The notes beneath the pieces were generated by a model that saw only the letters and a list, made by a program, of their open reading frames with translations, was not told the DNA's origin and made no database searches. Position numbers and translations under genes: made by a program. A stretch of DNA of 43,452 nucleotides from Micromonosporaceae bacterium (GTDB lineage: Bacteria > Actinomycetota > Actinomycetes > Mycobacteriales > Micromonosporaceae): the NCBI GenBank assembly GCA_016926535.1, contig JAFGOK010000100.1, positions 1 to 43,452 on the forward strand. Direction: 5' to 3'. The number at the start of each line of letters is the position of its first letter. Position 1 is the first letter of the stretch. This document shows positions 1 to 9,716 of this stretch, piece by piece.

Positions 1-167
1 GCCAGGTGCCGTTGCGGGAGATGAAGATCGCGTCATGGTGGTTGCCGGGGGCAGTGATCTTCCTGCTTGGCAGCATTCCGACGGCGAAGCTCGGTAGGAC
101 CACGGTGCGGTAGCCGGCCGGCATCGGTCTTGGTCCAGGGCTGGCGGAAGAATCCTCTGCCCTTCAT
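1..167 (-). pseudogene. Tyrosine recombinase (phage integrase) relic, frameshifted, runs off the left edge
   Basis: The minus strand encodes a piece that resembles the region of actinomycete tyrosine integrases just before the catalytic HxxR segment: RQPWTKTDAG, then YRTVVLPSFAVGML, and near the edge HDAIFISRNGTW. The two parts are in different frames. The break falls on a tandem CCGG duplication at 114-117 and 118-121; removing one copy joins them as TDAGYRTVVLP. No upstream integrase sequence continues to the right of 167, where stops appear. The piece is thus both frameshifted and truncated and is almost certainly inactive. The family assignment rests on remembered integrase sequence patterns, not a search. 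The rest of the gene, if it exists, lies left of the window. Confidence 0.6.
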
Positions 168-720
168 TCGGAAGGAGGCCGGTCCTCAGGCGTGTGCCCA
201 CCCGGGACCTGGTCCGTCGTTGGGAAGAACCGTTGCGGGAATCGTCCGAAGGTCAGCAGGACGGTCAGGGTCAGGGGAGCGTCGGGCGCGGGGCCGGTGG
301 TGATGCCGAGCAGGAACCGGCAGTATCGCCCCACACACAACGAACTACCCAGCCACACCGCCCTTTGCACGTACGCTCAGAGTCGGATGGTCGAGGACCT
401 CAGGCAACCAACCGTATTCTTTGTCGCGCACACGATCACGTCAAGACCGCTCCGCGGTATCCGCCCGACAGCAGGCGAAAAACCCCGACCAGACCTCTCT
501 GCGTGGACTCTGAATCGTCAGGACCAAAGATGCCTAAAATGCATTGACACTTATAATGATGTGACGGTGATGCCCCGACTCGCCCTCTGGCCTATCCTGT
601 ACCTGCCTACCGCGCGGGTGTGGCATCAGGCCGAAGGATTGGCCGTGCCGGTAGGACGCCATTTCCTTGGCTATCTAGTCTTGGGCCGTCGTGTTTCAGA
701 CTGGCGAGAAGAGGAGCAGG
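168..720. other. Unassigned DNA between the integrase relic and tldD
   Basis: I recognise no gene here. Short open frames exist on both strands but none has a recognisable domain, a good ribosome-binding site or a family resemblance. An AT-rich patch at 544-557 carries TTGACA (544-549) and TATAAT (552-557), but they overlap the space a single promoter would need, so they cannot be the two boxes of one promoter. Either could serve transcription of tldD about 165 bases downstream. The patch stands out from the GC-rich surroundings. Confidence 0.4.
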
Positions 721-2067
721 ATGAACCTGGTTTCTCCGCAGGCAGACGAGTACGAGGTGGTCAGGCGGGCACTGCTCCGGTCCACATCGGTCGGCGTCGA
801 CTCAGCCAACGTCTTCATCGAACGCCGCCGCAAGGTGGCCGTGCGATTCGCGGACAGCCGTATCGTGGACCTGGCGGTGAGTCGCCGGGCTGGCAGCTGC
901 GCCCGGTGGATCTCCTCCAGGGATTCCCGGTACCGGGCTGTCGACAGCATCGACCCGTCGACCGTTGCCCTGTGTGTCGGTGGGGACTCGACACAGCTGA
1001 CTCGCCTCCCGACATCGGGGACCGCCGGTGGCGCGATCGAAACGGCCGAGGACGTCAAGAAGCTTGTTGGCGAACTCGATCGGGCCGCTCGGGACACCGA
1101 TTCGCGCGTACGGCAGGTGCTCGTCGACGCGGAGTGGCAGGAGCAGTTGGTAGTCGTGGTTACGCTCGACGGCATCGTCGCCGAGAAGCGCCATCTGCGC
1201 TATTTGACCGTCAGGGTCGTCGCTGGGGAGGGCTGCCGTGTTGCTGCCGGCTTTTATACTCCGGCCAGTTCCGATCCGTCATCCGGCTTGGACCCGGTAC
1301 AGATCGGCCGTGAGGCGGCGCGTCGTGCGGTGACCTCGCTCGCGGGCTGGCCGGTGCCTCCCCGCCGCATGCCTGTCGTGGTCGGTCCGGGGCGAGGCAT
1401 GGTGTTGATTCACGAGGCGTGCTGCCATCCGCTGGAAGCGGACGAGATTTCCCGTGGATCGATCTACGCCGGATGTCTCGGCCAGCGTATTGCGGCGCCG
1501 GGGGTGTCCATCGTCGATGACCCGCTCGTGCCGACCGGGGTCGGAACTTACCAGTGGGACGATGAGGGTACGCCAGCATCGGCGACCATCATGGTCGAGG
1601 ACGGAATTCTGCGGTCATATCTCACGGACGCGGCGACCGCAGTTCAGCTTGGAGTCCGGAAAACGTCGAACGGACGTCGCGAGGGTTTTCTGGACATCCC
1701 GATTCCTCGAATGAGCAACACGTGCGTACGACCTGGCGACCTCGATCCCGAGCAGATCATCGCCAACACCACGTCTGGGCTGTATGCCCAGCATGTCGGC
1801 GGCGGCGAGGTGGTGGAGGCCACCGGCGACTTCGCATTCCGGGTTCTGAACGGTTTTCTCATCGAGGATGGGAAACTCGCCGACCCGGTTCAGGAGACGA
1901 CCGTCCAGGGCAACGGTACCGAGGTTCTCCTCGGAATCGACGCGGTGGGCAACGATGTGCGTCTAGGAGCGGCGAAGTGCGGGAAATTCTCGGCATTGGT
2001 GCCCGTCGGAGTGCAGGGGCCGACGCTCCGCATCCGGTCACTGCTGGTGGGCGGGACCGGCGAATGA
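721..2067 (+). CDS. tldD: TldD-like metalloprotease subunit
   Basis: A 448-residue member of the TldD/PmbA (U62) family. The zinc motif HExxxH is present as HEACCH at residues 231-236. The C-terminal part has the family pattern around AAKCGKF (Cys about 420, the expected third zinc ligand) and LLVGG at the end. In studied systems TldD pairs with TldE and degrades unfolded peptides, for example the microcin B17 leader. The start at 721 is chosen over an upstream GTG at 691 because GAGGAG lies at 711-716. The stop overlaps the start of the TldE partner (ATGA at 2064-2067), so the two are translationally coupled. No precursor-peptide gene was seen nearby. The substrate is therefore unknown; a role in trimming a LysW conjugate or in housekeeping proteolysis are both possible. 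Confidence 0.88.
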   Translation: MNLVSPQADEYEVVRRALLRSTSVGVDSANVFIERRRKVAVRFADSRIVDLAVSRRAGSCARWISSRDSRYRAVDSIDPSTVALCVGGDSTQLTRLPTSGTAGGAIETAEDVKKLVGELDRAARDTDSRVRQVLVDAEWQEQLVVVVTLDGIVAEKRHLRYLTVRVVAGEGCRVAAGFYTPASSDPSSGLDPVQIGREAARRAVTSLAGWPVPPRRMPVVVGPGRGMVLIHEACCHPLEADEISRGSIYAGCLGQRIAAPGVSIVDDPLVPTGVGTYQWDDEGTPASATIMVEDGILRSYLTDAATAVQLGVRKTSNGRREGFLDIPIPRMSNTCVRPGDLDPEQIIANTTSGLYAQHVGGGEVVEATGDFAFRVLNGFLIEDGKLADPVQETTVQGNGTEVLLGIDAVGNDVRLGAAKCGKFSALVPVGVQGPTLRIRSLLVGGTGE

Positions 2068-3374
2068 GCATCGAGGCGTTGCTGGAGACCTATCTGGACG
2101 AGTGCGCACGGCAGGGTGTGCAGGCCGAAGCACGCGCTGTCGCGAGTCGGCGGGAGGAACTGGTTGCCCGCAACGGGGCAGTCGAGTCTGACGGGGTAGC
2201 CGACGATACGGTGGTCAGCCTTGCAATGGGGGAAGGCGACCGCCGAGTGGTTCTTGCGAACGGTGTCGATGCCGACCCGAGAGAGGTGGTCGACGAAGGC
2301 GTCGCAGTCCTGCACGCCATGTCGGCCTTCGACGGCACCGGGCGAGTCGGGATGGTCGCCAACGCCGGGAGCGGGCAGTGTGCGGGGCGCACCGCCGGGT
2401 CTCTTGCCGAGGTGCGCGACGAGCTGCTGGATCGTTCAAGGCTCGCCGAAGCACGAGAGTGCGAACTCCGCTCGACCCAGATCGCACGCAGCGTCCACTT
2501 CGTTTCGTCGAAGACCCGGCTGACATACCGAACCTCGTTGGCATCACTTCTGTTGCGGGCGACTAGATCGAACGAGGATGACGAAGCTGTCCACGTGGAC
2601 TCCTCTGACTCCGGTCCGGACATGCGGGTACTTTTGGACGCTTTCGACACTCGCATCCTGCATAACGTCCGGCGGCAGTTGACCGCACCGGCACTGCCGG
2701 TGGCCAGGGCACTGCCGGTCCGCGTCGTGTTGGACGGGAGGGTGGCGGCCGCGCTGGTCTGGATGCTCGCCGAGTCCCTGTCTGCCGAGGCCGTGGAGCA
2801 GGGGTGGAGTCTGTTCCAGGGACGCCTCGGTCAGACAGTGAGCTCGGACCTAGTCTCAGTCGTCGATGACCCGATGCTGGCCGGTGGTCCCCGCTGCTTC
2901 CCGTTCGACGACGAGGGGGTGCCAGCGTGTCGGAGAACGTTTATCGATCATGGCAAGTTGACGGGTTTCCTCGGCTCGCGAGCCTTCGTCGAGACTGTCG
3001 AGGGCAGCCGTCCAGGCCATGCGCGACAACCCGATGCGACCTCCGCACCTCGACCGGCACCGAGCAACTTCTTCATCGAACCCGCTGAGACCCCCTTGCT
3101 GTTGGATGCGCCAACGCTGCGGATCGTACAGACGCACGGCATTCGATTGGCGAACAACATCACTGGCGAGTTCTCGACCGGTGCCACCGGCCTGGTGGAG
3201 GACGATGGCAAGGTATGGCGGGTGACCGGCCTGAGTATGGCTGGCAACGTTATCGATCTGTTTCGCGGGGTCGAAGGGCTGGGCACCGGGCTCCAGTGGT
3301 CGGTTCCGGACGAGACCGAGGCGTCGTTCGGATCGCCCGACCTGCTGGTCCGTGGTCTGACCATTGGAAGGTGA
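2064..3374 (+). CDS. TldE/PmbA-like protease partner subunit
   Basis: A 436-residue protein of the TldE/PmbA family. It lacks HExxxH, as expected of the non-catalytic partner that forms a heterodimer with TldD. Family-like stretches are SVVDDPML near the middle, SNFFIEP, and the C-terminal GEFSTGATGL and MAGNVIDLF. The start overlaps the tldD stop by four bases, which fixes the start at 2064 and supports equimolar synthesis. It ends 48 bases before the convergent MFS gene. Both subunits are present and full length, so the protease is probably active. Which peptide it cuts cannot be read from the window. Confidence 0.85.
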   Translation: MSIEALLETYLDECARQGVQAEARAVASRREELVARNGAVESDGVADDTVVSLAMGEGDRRVVLANGVDADPREVVDEGVAVLHAMSAFDGTGRVGMVANAGSGQCAGRTAGSLAEVRDELLDRSRLAEARECELRSTQIARSVHFVSSKTRLTYRTSLASLLLRATRSNEDDEAVHVDSSDSGPDMRVLLDAFDTRILHNVRRQLTAPALPVARALPVRVVLDGRVAAALVWMLAESLSAEAVEQGWSLFQGRLGQTVSSDLVSVVDDPMLAGGPRCFPFDDEGVPACRRTFIDHGKLTGFLGSRAFVETVEGSRPGHARQPDATSAPRPAPSNFFIEPAETPLLLDAPTLRIVQTHGIRLANNITGEFSTGATGLVEDDGKVWRVTGLSMAGNVIDLFRGVEGLGTGLQWSVPDETEASFGSPDLLVRGLTIGR

Positions 3375-3422
3375 CTTCGCTGGGGATTGGGGCTGCGATA
3401 AGCCGTGACAGTGTGTGCTGCG

Positions 3423-4673
3423 CTAGTTCGAAATCGCTGGACTTGTCGTCGCGACGAGTCTGGTTCGCTCACCCCACTGAACCACTGCCGGTGTGACCAG
3501 GCCAGACAGGGCGAACAGTAGGCCAAGTCCGATCCACCCGACTCGTCCGAGACTCAGCACCAACCCGATCATCAGGACCGGAGACACCGCCGATGCAGCC
3601 GACATGCCGATCCCCAGCAGACCCTGGTACTGACCCTGTGCGTACTCCGGCGCCAAGCCAAAGCTCACGGCATATGAACCCGCCGTGTAATGGAGCTCTC
3701 CGATTGTATGGATGGTCACGGCACCGATCAGAAGTAGAATGGATGTCCATCCTGGAACGCCTGCTGCCAGGCCGATCAGGGAGCAGCTGGCCAGAAATAT
3801 CACGCCTGACCGACGCAGCGCGGCACCTCCACGTCGGACTGTATCGACATTTCGACCCACCCGAGCCTGGAGCAGTACCACTAGTGCGGTGTTTATCACG
3901 AGAAAGATCGATATGATCCATCTCGGGGCGTGAGTGTGATCGACAACCCAGAGTGGTAGCGGTGTCATGATCACCGAGAACTGCATGGAGATCACGGCAT
4001 CCACGATCGTGAAGGCAACGAACGACTTGTCGGTCAGCGCCGTCCAGGGCTTGTGGTGTCCCTCTGGCTTGGGCAGCGGTTCGTAGCGCGGCAGGCGGCC
4101 AAGTATCGCCCAGGTGCACACGAAGGTCAGCGCATTGATGATGATGAGCGACTGGTATGCCTGGGCTGTGCCGATCGCCACGGCCACCCCGCACCCCAGC
4201 GCGCCTACCGAGATCGCGAGGTTGCCGATCGCCGCCAGGACGTTCGGGAAGGCGGCGTTCTCTCTGCCGCCAACCCGTCGGATCAGCGCCCGGTTCACCG
4301 CGACATATGCGGTGAGGCAGATGACCTCCAACGAGGTGACGATCACGAACGGCACAAAGCTGTGGATGAATACGTAGCAGACCGTGATCGCCGCCTCGAT
4401 AAGCAAGATCGTTCGAGCTACTTCACGCGGGCCGAGACGGTCCGCCAGATCCCCGATCAGGGGTGCGCCAGGAAGCCCGACAGCGCCGGCCAACGTCAGA
4501 CCGACGCCGACTTGCCATGTCGACAGGTGCACGACACGGGTGAAGAAGAGCGTCATGGCGGTCAGGACCAGTCCTCCGCCGAAACAGTTGACCAGGGAGG
4601 CTAGTCCGAGAATCCGTGGCGCACCCGGATCGGGAATCAGCGCCTCGCGCATCCCAAAGGAGTGAAGCTTCAA
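3423..4673 (-). CDS. MFS transporter, probable product exporter
   Basis: A 416-residue major facilitator superfamily protein with about twelve hydrophobic helices and a typical loop between helices 2 and 3 (GDLADRLGPRE). A central charged loop is visible around RYEPLPKPEGHHKPW. Such drug:proton antiporters usually export the product or give self-resistance. The start is taken as TTG at 4673, preceded by AGGA at good spacing; this site overlaps the stop of the SDR gene upstream. An ATG at 4652 without a clear ribosome-binding site is the alternative. It is the last gene of the minus-strand group that begins with the ornithine aminotransferase, 9 bases after the SDR gene. Substrate is inferred from context only. 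Confidence 0.82.
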   Translation of the reverse strand: MKLHSFGMREALIPDPGAPRILGLASLVNCFGGGLVLTAMTLFFTRVVHLSTWQVGVGLTLAGAVGLPGAPLIGDLADRLGPREVARTILLIEAAITVCYVFIHSFVPFVIVTSLEVICLTAYVAVNRALIRRVGGRENAAFPNVLAAIGNLAISVGALGCGVAVAIGTAQAYQSLIIINALTFVCTWAILGRLPRYEPLPKPEGHHKPWTALTDKSFVAFTIVDAVISMQFSVIMTPLPLWVVDHTHAPRWIISIFLVINTALVVLLQARVGRNVDTVRRGGAALRRSGVIFLASCSLIGLAAGVPGWTSILLLIGAVTIHTIGELHYTAGSYAVSFGLAPEYAQGQYQGLLGIGMSAASAVSPVLMIGLVLSLGRVGWIGLGLLFALSGLVTPAVVQWGERTRLVATTSPAISN

Positions 4674-4682
4674 CAGGGTCCT

Positions 4683-5450
4683 TCAGTACTTGCTGTTCTG
4701 TTCGGCCGGGCGCAGCCGCAGACCGTGCACGCCGCCGTCCACGGCGAGTATGGTGCCCACCGAAGCGCCCGACAGCGGGCTCGCCAGGTAGGCGACCGCG
4801 TAGGCCACCTCGTCGGCCGTCACCAGCCGACCCATCGGCTGGCGCGCGTTGAGCTTGGCCCGTTCCGCTGCCGGATCATCGGTCTTGTCGAGCAGCCGGT
4901 TCACCCATGGTGTGTCCGCTGAACCGGGGGCGACACAGTTGACCCGGATGCCTTCCCCGAGGTGGTCAGCCGCCATGGCCAGCGTCAGTGCGTACACCGC
5001 ACCTTTGCTGGCCGAATACAGCACTCGCTTCTGCATCCCAGCCCACGCGACGATCGAGCACATGTTGACGATTGCCGCTGCAGGTGAGCGCCGCAGGTGC
5101 GGCAACGCGTGTCTGGCGACCCTGACCATCCCGATCAGGTTGACGTCCAGCACCCGCAGCCACTCCTCATCGGTGTTGCCGGTGACATCTCCGATCGCGC
5201 TGATCCCGGCATTGTTGACCACCACGTCCAGCCTGCCGAACCGCTCGACCACGGTATCCACGGCCGACTTGACCATGGCGTCGTCTGTGACGTCGGTCTT
5301 GATGCCTACGAGGTCGTTCGGGAGGCCGTCCGGGTTCAGGTCGAGCACGGCGACCTCGGCTCCTCTGCTGTGCAGCAGTTTCGCCGTGGCCAGGCCGATT
5401 CCCGACGCACCGCCGGTAACGATTGCGACCAGACCTGCGAAGTCACTCAC
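4683..5450 (-). CDS. Short-chain dehydrogenase/reductase (SDR)
   Basis: A 255-residue classical SDR. The cofactor motif TGGASGIG is near residues 11-18, NNAG follows in the middle, the catalytic Ser lies in the segment ending SIVAW, and the Tyr/Lys pair in YSASKGA. The aspartate in VAVLDLN after the second strand suggests NAD(H) preference. The GTG start at 5450 is preceded by AGGAGAG at 5 bases, much better than the longer frame opening at 5516. It could oxidise or reduce an alcohol/ketone of the carbon skeleton made by the transketolase, for example in forming the pyrrolidine part of an azabicycle; that is inference. It lies between an ATP-grasp ligase (62 bases upstream) and the MFS exporter. 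Confidence 0.85.
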   Translation of the reverse strand: MSDFAGLVAIVTGGASGIGLATAKLLHSRGAEVAVLDLNPDGLPNDLVGIKTDVTDDAMVKSAVDTVVERFGRLDVVVNNAGISAIGDVTGNTDEEWLRVLDVNLIGMVRVARHALPHLRRSPAAAIVNMCSIVAWAGMQKRVLYSASKGAVYALTLAMAADHLGEGIRVNCVAPGSADTPWVNRLLDKTDDPAAERAKLNARQPMGRLVTADEVAYAVAYLASPLSGASVGTILAVDGGVHGLRLRPAEQNSKY

Positions 5451-5512
5451 GAGTTCTCTCCTATTCGCTCTGGGACACCTGGAAAATGACGGTGACGTAG
5501 CGAGGCGTCGGT

Positions 5513-6721
5513 TCACGCCTCGTTACCGTTCGGCTGTGCCGGGAACAAGCATCGGCGGTTCTGGACGAGACTCTCGTGGTCGACCGCCATGTGCACCAGT
5601 GCACCGCCGCGCGACAGGTTGTCTGTCCATCCGGTCGCTTCCGACGCGGTGGTCACGGTGGAGAGGACCACGCCGGAGGCCCATGATCCGTGCGGGTCGG
5701 TAATCCGTAATCCGGCGATCTCGTCGGCGTCGGGAAAGACGACCTCTGCCGCGCCTACCGGTGTGCTGGGCAGCTCGACCGGTCGTCCGCAAGCTATCCG
5801 AACGACCTGCTCAAACAGATCGATACCCCAAGCCGCCCCCACCATGTCCATGATGTAGTCGCCGGGAGTGCGGACGGCCGCCTCCATGACGACCGGTCCG
5901 GTGTCGGTCTGACGCAGCTCCACGTGCGCGATGCCACTGTGCATGCCGAGAGCGTCGAGGACCGCAACAGCCGATGACCGCAGCTGTGCGTAATCGTCCT
6001 CGGCCAGCCTGGCCGGTGCGAGGTGACCGACCTCGACGAAATAGGGCGGGCCAGTCGTTCGTTTGGCGGTCACATTGGCGAACACCGGTTTGCCGGCCTG
6101 GAACAGCACCTCGACGGAGAACTCCGGTCCGTCGACGAACTCCTCCAGCAGGAACGTCGTTGGCCGTTCTGTGCCGTACCAGGCTTTCAGTTCTTCGAGG
6201 CTGGTCACCAACTGGACGCCTTCGCTACCGGCGCGATCGATTGGCTTGACCACCACACGACCGAGCGCAGCCATCCACTGGGCCCCCTCGTCGAAGTCAT
6301 GCACGTGATGCCACCGTGGCTGGTTGATGCCTCGTCGCGCGAAAGCGGCTCGTTGCAGCGTCTTGTCACGAGATGTCAACGCCGCCCGCAGGCCAGTCCC
6401 AGGCCGGTGGTACTCATCGGCGATCAACGCTGCGGGGATCACATGGTCCTCGCTGAACGCGACCACCCCCTCGGGCGGACGGTCGCCGAGGGCCTCGCAG
6501 GCGGCTGTGTACCAGTCCGATGACACCAGGGTGTCGCTCTGCAGCGGGATGGCCCTGACGTCCTCTCCCAGCAATCGCCGTGTCTCCGGTGTGGCGAAGT
6601 TCGCGGCATGGTCGATCACTGTCATGGACAGACCCAGTCGGCGACCCGCAACGAGATACGGTCTCCCCTGACTGCCTAGACCGACCAGCACTAGTCCGTT
6701 CGGCGCGCGAAACCCTGACAC
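5513..6721 (-). CDS. ATP-grasp amino acid/carboxylate-amine ligase 1
   Basis: A 402-residue ATP-grasp enzyme related to the carbamoyl-phosphate-synthetase/BacD-like L-amino acid ligases. The core has VVVKPIDRAGSEGV (ATP-binding Lys and Gly-rich loop), FLLEEFVDGPEFSVEV (adenine-contacting strand) and the metal-binding HVELRQTDTG and VMEAAVRTPGD. Members of this family join a carboxylate to an amine by an acyl phosphate, often making dipeptides. The start is the GTG at 6721, with GGGAGG 7 bases upstream; a TTG at 6736 lies within the ribosome-binding region. It follows ligase 2 by 17 bases and resembles it in architecture. One of the two may attach an amino acid such as valine to the azabicyclic amino acid; the substrate cannot be read from sequence. 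Confidence 0.82.
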   Translation of the reverse strand: MSGFRAPNGLVLVGLGSQGRPYLVAGRRLGLSMTVIDHAANFATPETRRLLGEDVRAIPLQSDTLVSSDWYTAACEALGDRPPEGVVAFSEDHVIPAALIADEYHRPGTGLRAALTSRDKTLQRAAFARRGINQPRWHHVHDFDEGAQWMAALGRVVVKPIDRAGSEGVQLVTSLEELKAWYGTERPTTFLLEEFVDGPEFSVEVLFQAGKPVFANVTAKRTTGPPYFVEVGHLAPARLAEDDYAQLRSSAVAVLDALGMHSGIAHVELRQTDTGPVVMEAAVRTPGDYIMDMVGAAWGIDLFEQVVRIACGRPVELPSTPVGAAEVVFPDADEIAGLRITDPHGSWASGVVLSTVTTASEATGWTDNLSRGGALVHMAVDHESLVQNRRCLFPAQPNGNEA

Positions 6722-6738
6722 TGTTGGGCCTCCCAACC

Positions 6739-8040
6739 TTAAGCGACGGGTTTGGTCTGGATGTGGATTGCGGCGGCCAGTCGCCTGCCGTTAGCGATCG
6801 CCTCGGTGGCGGTGGCGCCGCGGGCAATGACGTGACCGATCTTGTCCTCGTTCCAGGTCAGTGGTGGCACCTCATCGCCCGGCGCCACCGCCAGCCTGAG
6901 GTCGACGAATGCCGGGTCGGCGCGCACGGCGTCGATGCCGGTGACCTCCACGACCTGTCCAGGCTCCGGGGTGAGGAACCGGATGGCTGCGCCACCGCGA
7001 GGATCTGGCGACGCGGTCAGCGGCTCCAGTACGCCGAACCCGGAGGCCAGCGCGTAGCGCTCCATGTCGACGCCGTAGACGACCTCGGCCAGCTCGTTGA
7101 TCCGGTCACCGCCGACCCGGTTGTGCGATTCGACGATCCGTGGGCCGCGCGAGGTCAACTTGACCTCGGTGTGGCCTGGGCCATGGCGCAGCCCCACCGC
7201 GTCGAGGAAGTCCGTAACCAGTTGCGTGACCTCGCGCAGCGTCTCTGGCGAGCAACGACTGGGTTGGGAATGTCCGATTTCGACGAAGCCGCCGGGGCCA
7301 CCACACTCCTTGTCCGTCATCGCGACAACCACGTGCCGGCCATCGAAGGTCAGCGTTTCCACGCTGATCTCTGGGCCGTCCAGGTACTCCTCCATGAGAA
7401 AGTCGTCGAAGGAATCGGTGAAGGACAGGTCCTTGGCCTCGAAGCTCCCGTCGAGCGACCTGAACCTGTCGGCAGCGGCGTCCACATCGGTCTGGTCCCG
7501 GATGCAGAAGACCGCGAGACTGCCTGATTCGCGGACCGGCTTGATGATGACGGGGAGGCCGTGCGCCTGGACGAAGTTCCGAACGTCCTGCGCGGTCCGG
7601 CCGACCGCGCAGGCTACCGGACTGATGCCCCGCTCAGCCAGATGCCGGCGCATCTGCCACTTGTCCAGCAGCAGCTGCACGGTGGCGACGGAGTCGCCGT
7701 AGAGGCCGAGCGCCTCGTTGATCCGCGCAGCGGGCAACAGTCCAAGCTCGAACAGCGAGATGGCCGTTTGGAACGGATATGTCGTGTGTAGCGCCCGGAC
7801 CAGTGGTAGAAGTCGGTCAATGTCACCGTAGTCGAGCAGTAGTGCCTGATCGACATATGGCCAGTGACCACGGTCATACTCATCCGGAAACTGGGCGTGA
7901 ATCACGTCCAGGCCGAGTTCCCGTGCTTTGCGTACATGCTGGAGTTTGCCGCCGATCATCAGGATACGAGGCCGTTGGATGGCGACCGTCGAAGACCGTT
8001 GACCGGTGGGTACGACATCGTCGGACAACGTGGCTCCCAT
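6739..8040 (-). CDS. ATP-grasp amino acid/carboxylate-amine ligase 2
   Basis: A 433-residue ATP-grasp ligase from the chosen ATG at 8040. The frame stays open to 8184, but the extension is Arg/Pro-rich and non-conserved in look, and it runs into the inverted repeat at 8140-8177. The N-terminal domain starts with RPRILMIGGK. ATP-binding elements are VIIKPVRESGSLAV, FLMEEYLDGPEISVE and the metal site HTEVKLTSRGPRIVE with HNRVGGD. Members form amide bonds through an acyl phosphate. The ribosome-binding site at 8040 is weak (GAGA), so the start is uncertain. It heads a tight pair with ligase 1, 17 bases on. Two adjacent, diverged ligases suggest two different amide bonds or a heteromeric enzyme; this is inference. 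Confidence 0.8.
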   Translation of the reverse strand: MGATLSDDVVPTGQRSSTVAIQRPRILMIGGKLQHVRKARELGLDVIHAQFPDEYDRGHWPYVDQALLLDYGDIDRLLPLVRALHTTYPFQTAISLFELGLLPAARINEALGLYGDSVATVQLLLDKWQMRRHLAERGISPVACAVGRTAQDVRNFVQAHGLPVIIKPVRESGSLAVFCIRDQTDVDAAADRFRSLDGSFEAKDLSFTDSFDDFLMEEYLDGPEISVETLTFDGRHVVVAMTDKECGGPGGFVEIGHSQPSRCSPETLREVTQLVTDFLDAVGLRHGPGHTEVKLTSRGPRIVESHNRVGGDRINELAEVVYGVDMERYALASGFGVLEPLTASPDPRGGAAIRFLTPEPGQVVEVTGIDAVRADPAFVDLRLAVAPGDEVPPLTWNEDKIGHVIARGATATEAIANGRRLAAAIHIQTKPVA

Positions 8041-8139
8041 TCTCGTGCTTAACGTTCTGACGACTCTGCGGTCATATGTTCGTGCACATGCGACCGGCGT
8101 CGTCGAGGCAATCGAACCATGGTGCGGCATACCCGATGG

Positions 8140-8177
8140 TGATCCCACCGGTGGGCATCTCACCACCGGTGGGATCA
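8140..8177. promoter_or_regulatory. Long inverted repeat with two CCACCGGTGG palindromes upstream of the ligase pair
   Basis: Perfect 15-base arms at 8140-8154 and 8163-8177 (TGATCCCACCGGTGG and its complement) flank an 8-base spacer. Each arm itself contains the self-complementary core CCACCGGTGG, so the site also reads as two tandem copies of one palindrome about 19 bases apart. It lies in the 295-base gap between the aminotransferase stop and the ATP-grasp ligase start. No T-run follows in either direction. A two-site operator for a dimeric regulator is as likely as a terminator hairpin. Confidence 0.6.
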
Positions 8178-8335
8178 GGCGCAATGTGGTACAGGACCAC
8201 CGCCGAGAACCCTACCACGGTACGGCGTCGGTGAGCGGTCATCGTGATTTGCACATGGGTCGGCATTAATGATTATCAATCGAAACGGATGCCAGAGACA
8301 CTGTCATCAGCAGGGATCTGTGACAATGTCTTATG

Positions 8336-9541
<1,206 letters not shown>

Positions 9542-9647
9542 TTCGACAGGCTAGACTCTGTTGGCGATGATTTCAGCCTTTGCAGAATCACAGATGTTTC
9601 CGGATCACTGCTCGGGTTGACTCGACAGTCGCTCGAATCCCATGATG

Positions 9648-9669
9648 TGTTCCGAAGATATTCGGAACA
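9648..9669. promoter_or_regulatory. 22-base perfect inverted repeat, candidate operator
   Basis: Arms TGTTCCGAA (9648-9656) and TTCGGAACA (9661-9669) flank the 4-base spacer GATA. The site lies in the divergent region between the ornithine aminotransferase (start 9541) and the response regulator (start 9717), 47 bases before the latter. The size and symmetry fit a dimeric helix-turn-helix regulator, possibly the adjacent NarL-type protein acting on its own promoter and the divergent one. I did not find a second exact copy by eye. It does not match the StrR consensus as I remember it. Confidence 0.6.
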
Positions 9670-9716
9670 GTACCGCGATGGTGTCAGACGACTGTGCTCG
9701 ATCGAGACGGAACACA

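Noticed and set aside
544-557. TTGACA and TATAAT as one promoter
   Set aside because: The hexamers are only 2 bases apart; a sigma-70-type promoter needs about 17.
192-1313. Long open frame through the start of tldD
   Set aside because: It is a GC-rich shadow frame without domain resemblance and overlaps the clearly coding tldD frame.
721-3374. RiPP cluster based on TldD/TldE
   Set aside because: No short precursor gene with a leader/core pattern and no cyclodehydratase or radical-SAM maturation gene is visible nearby.
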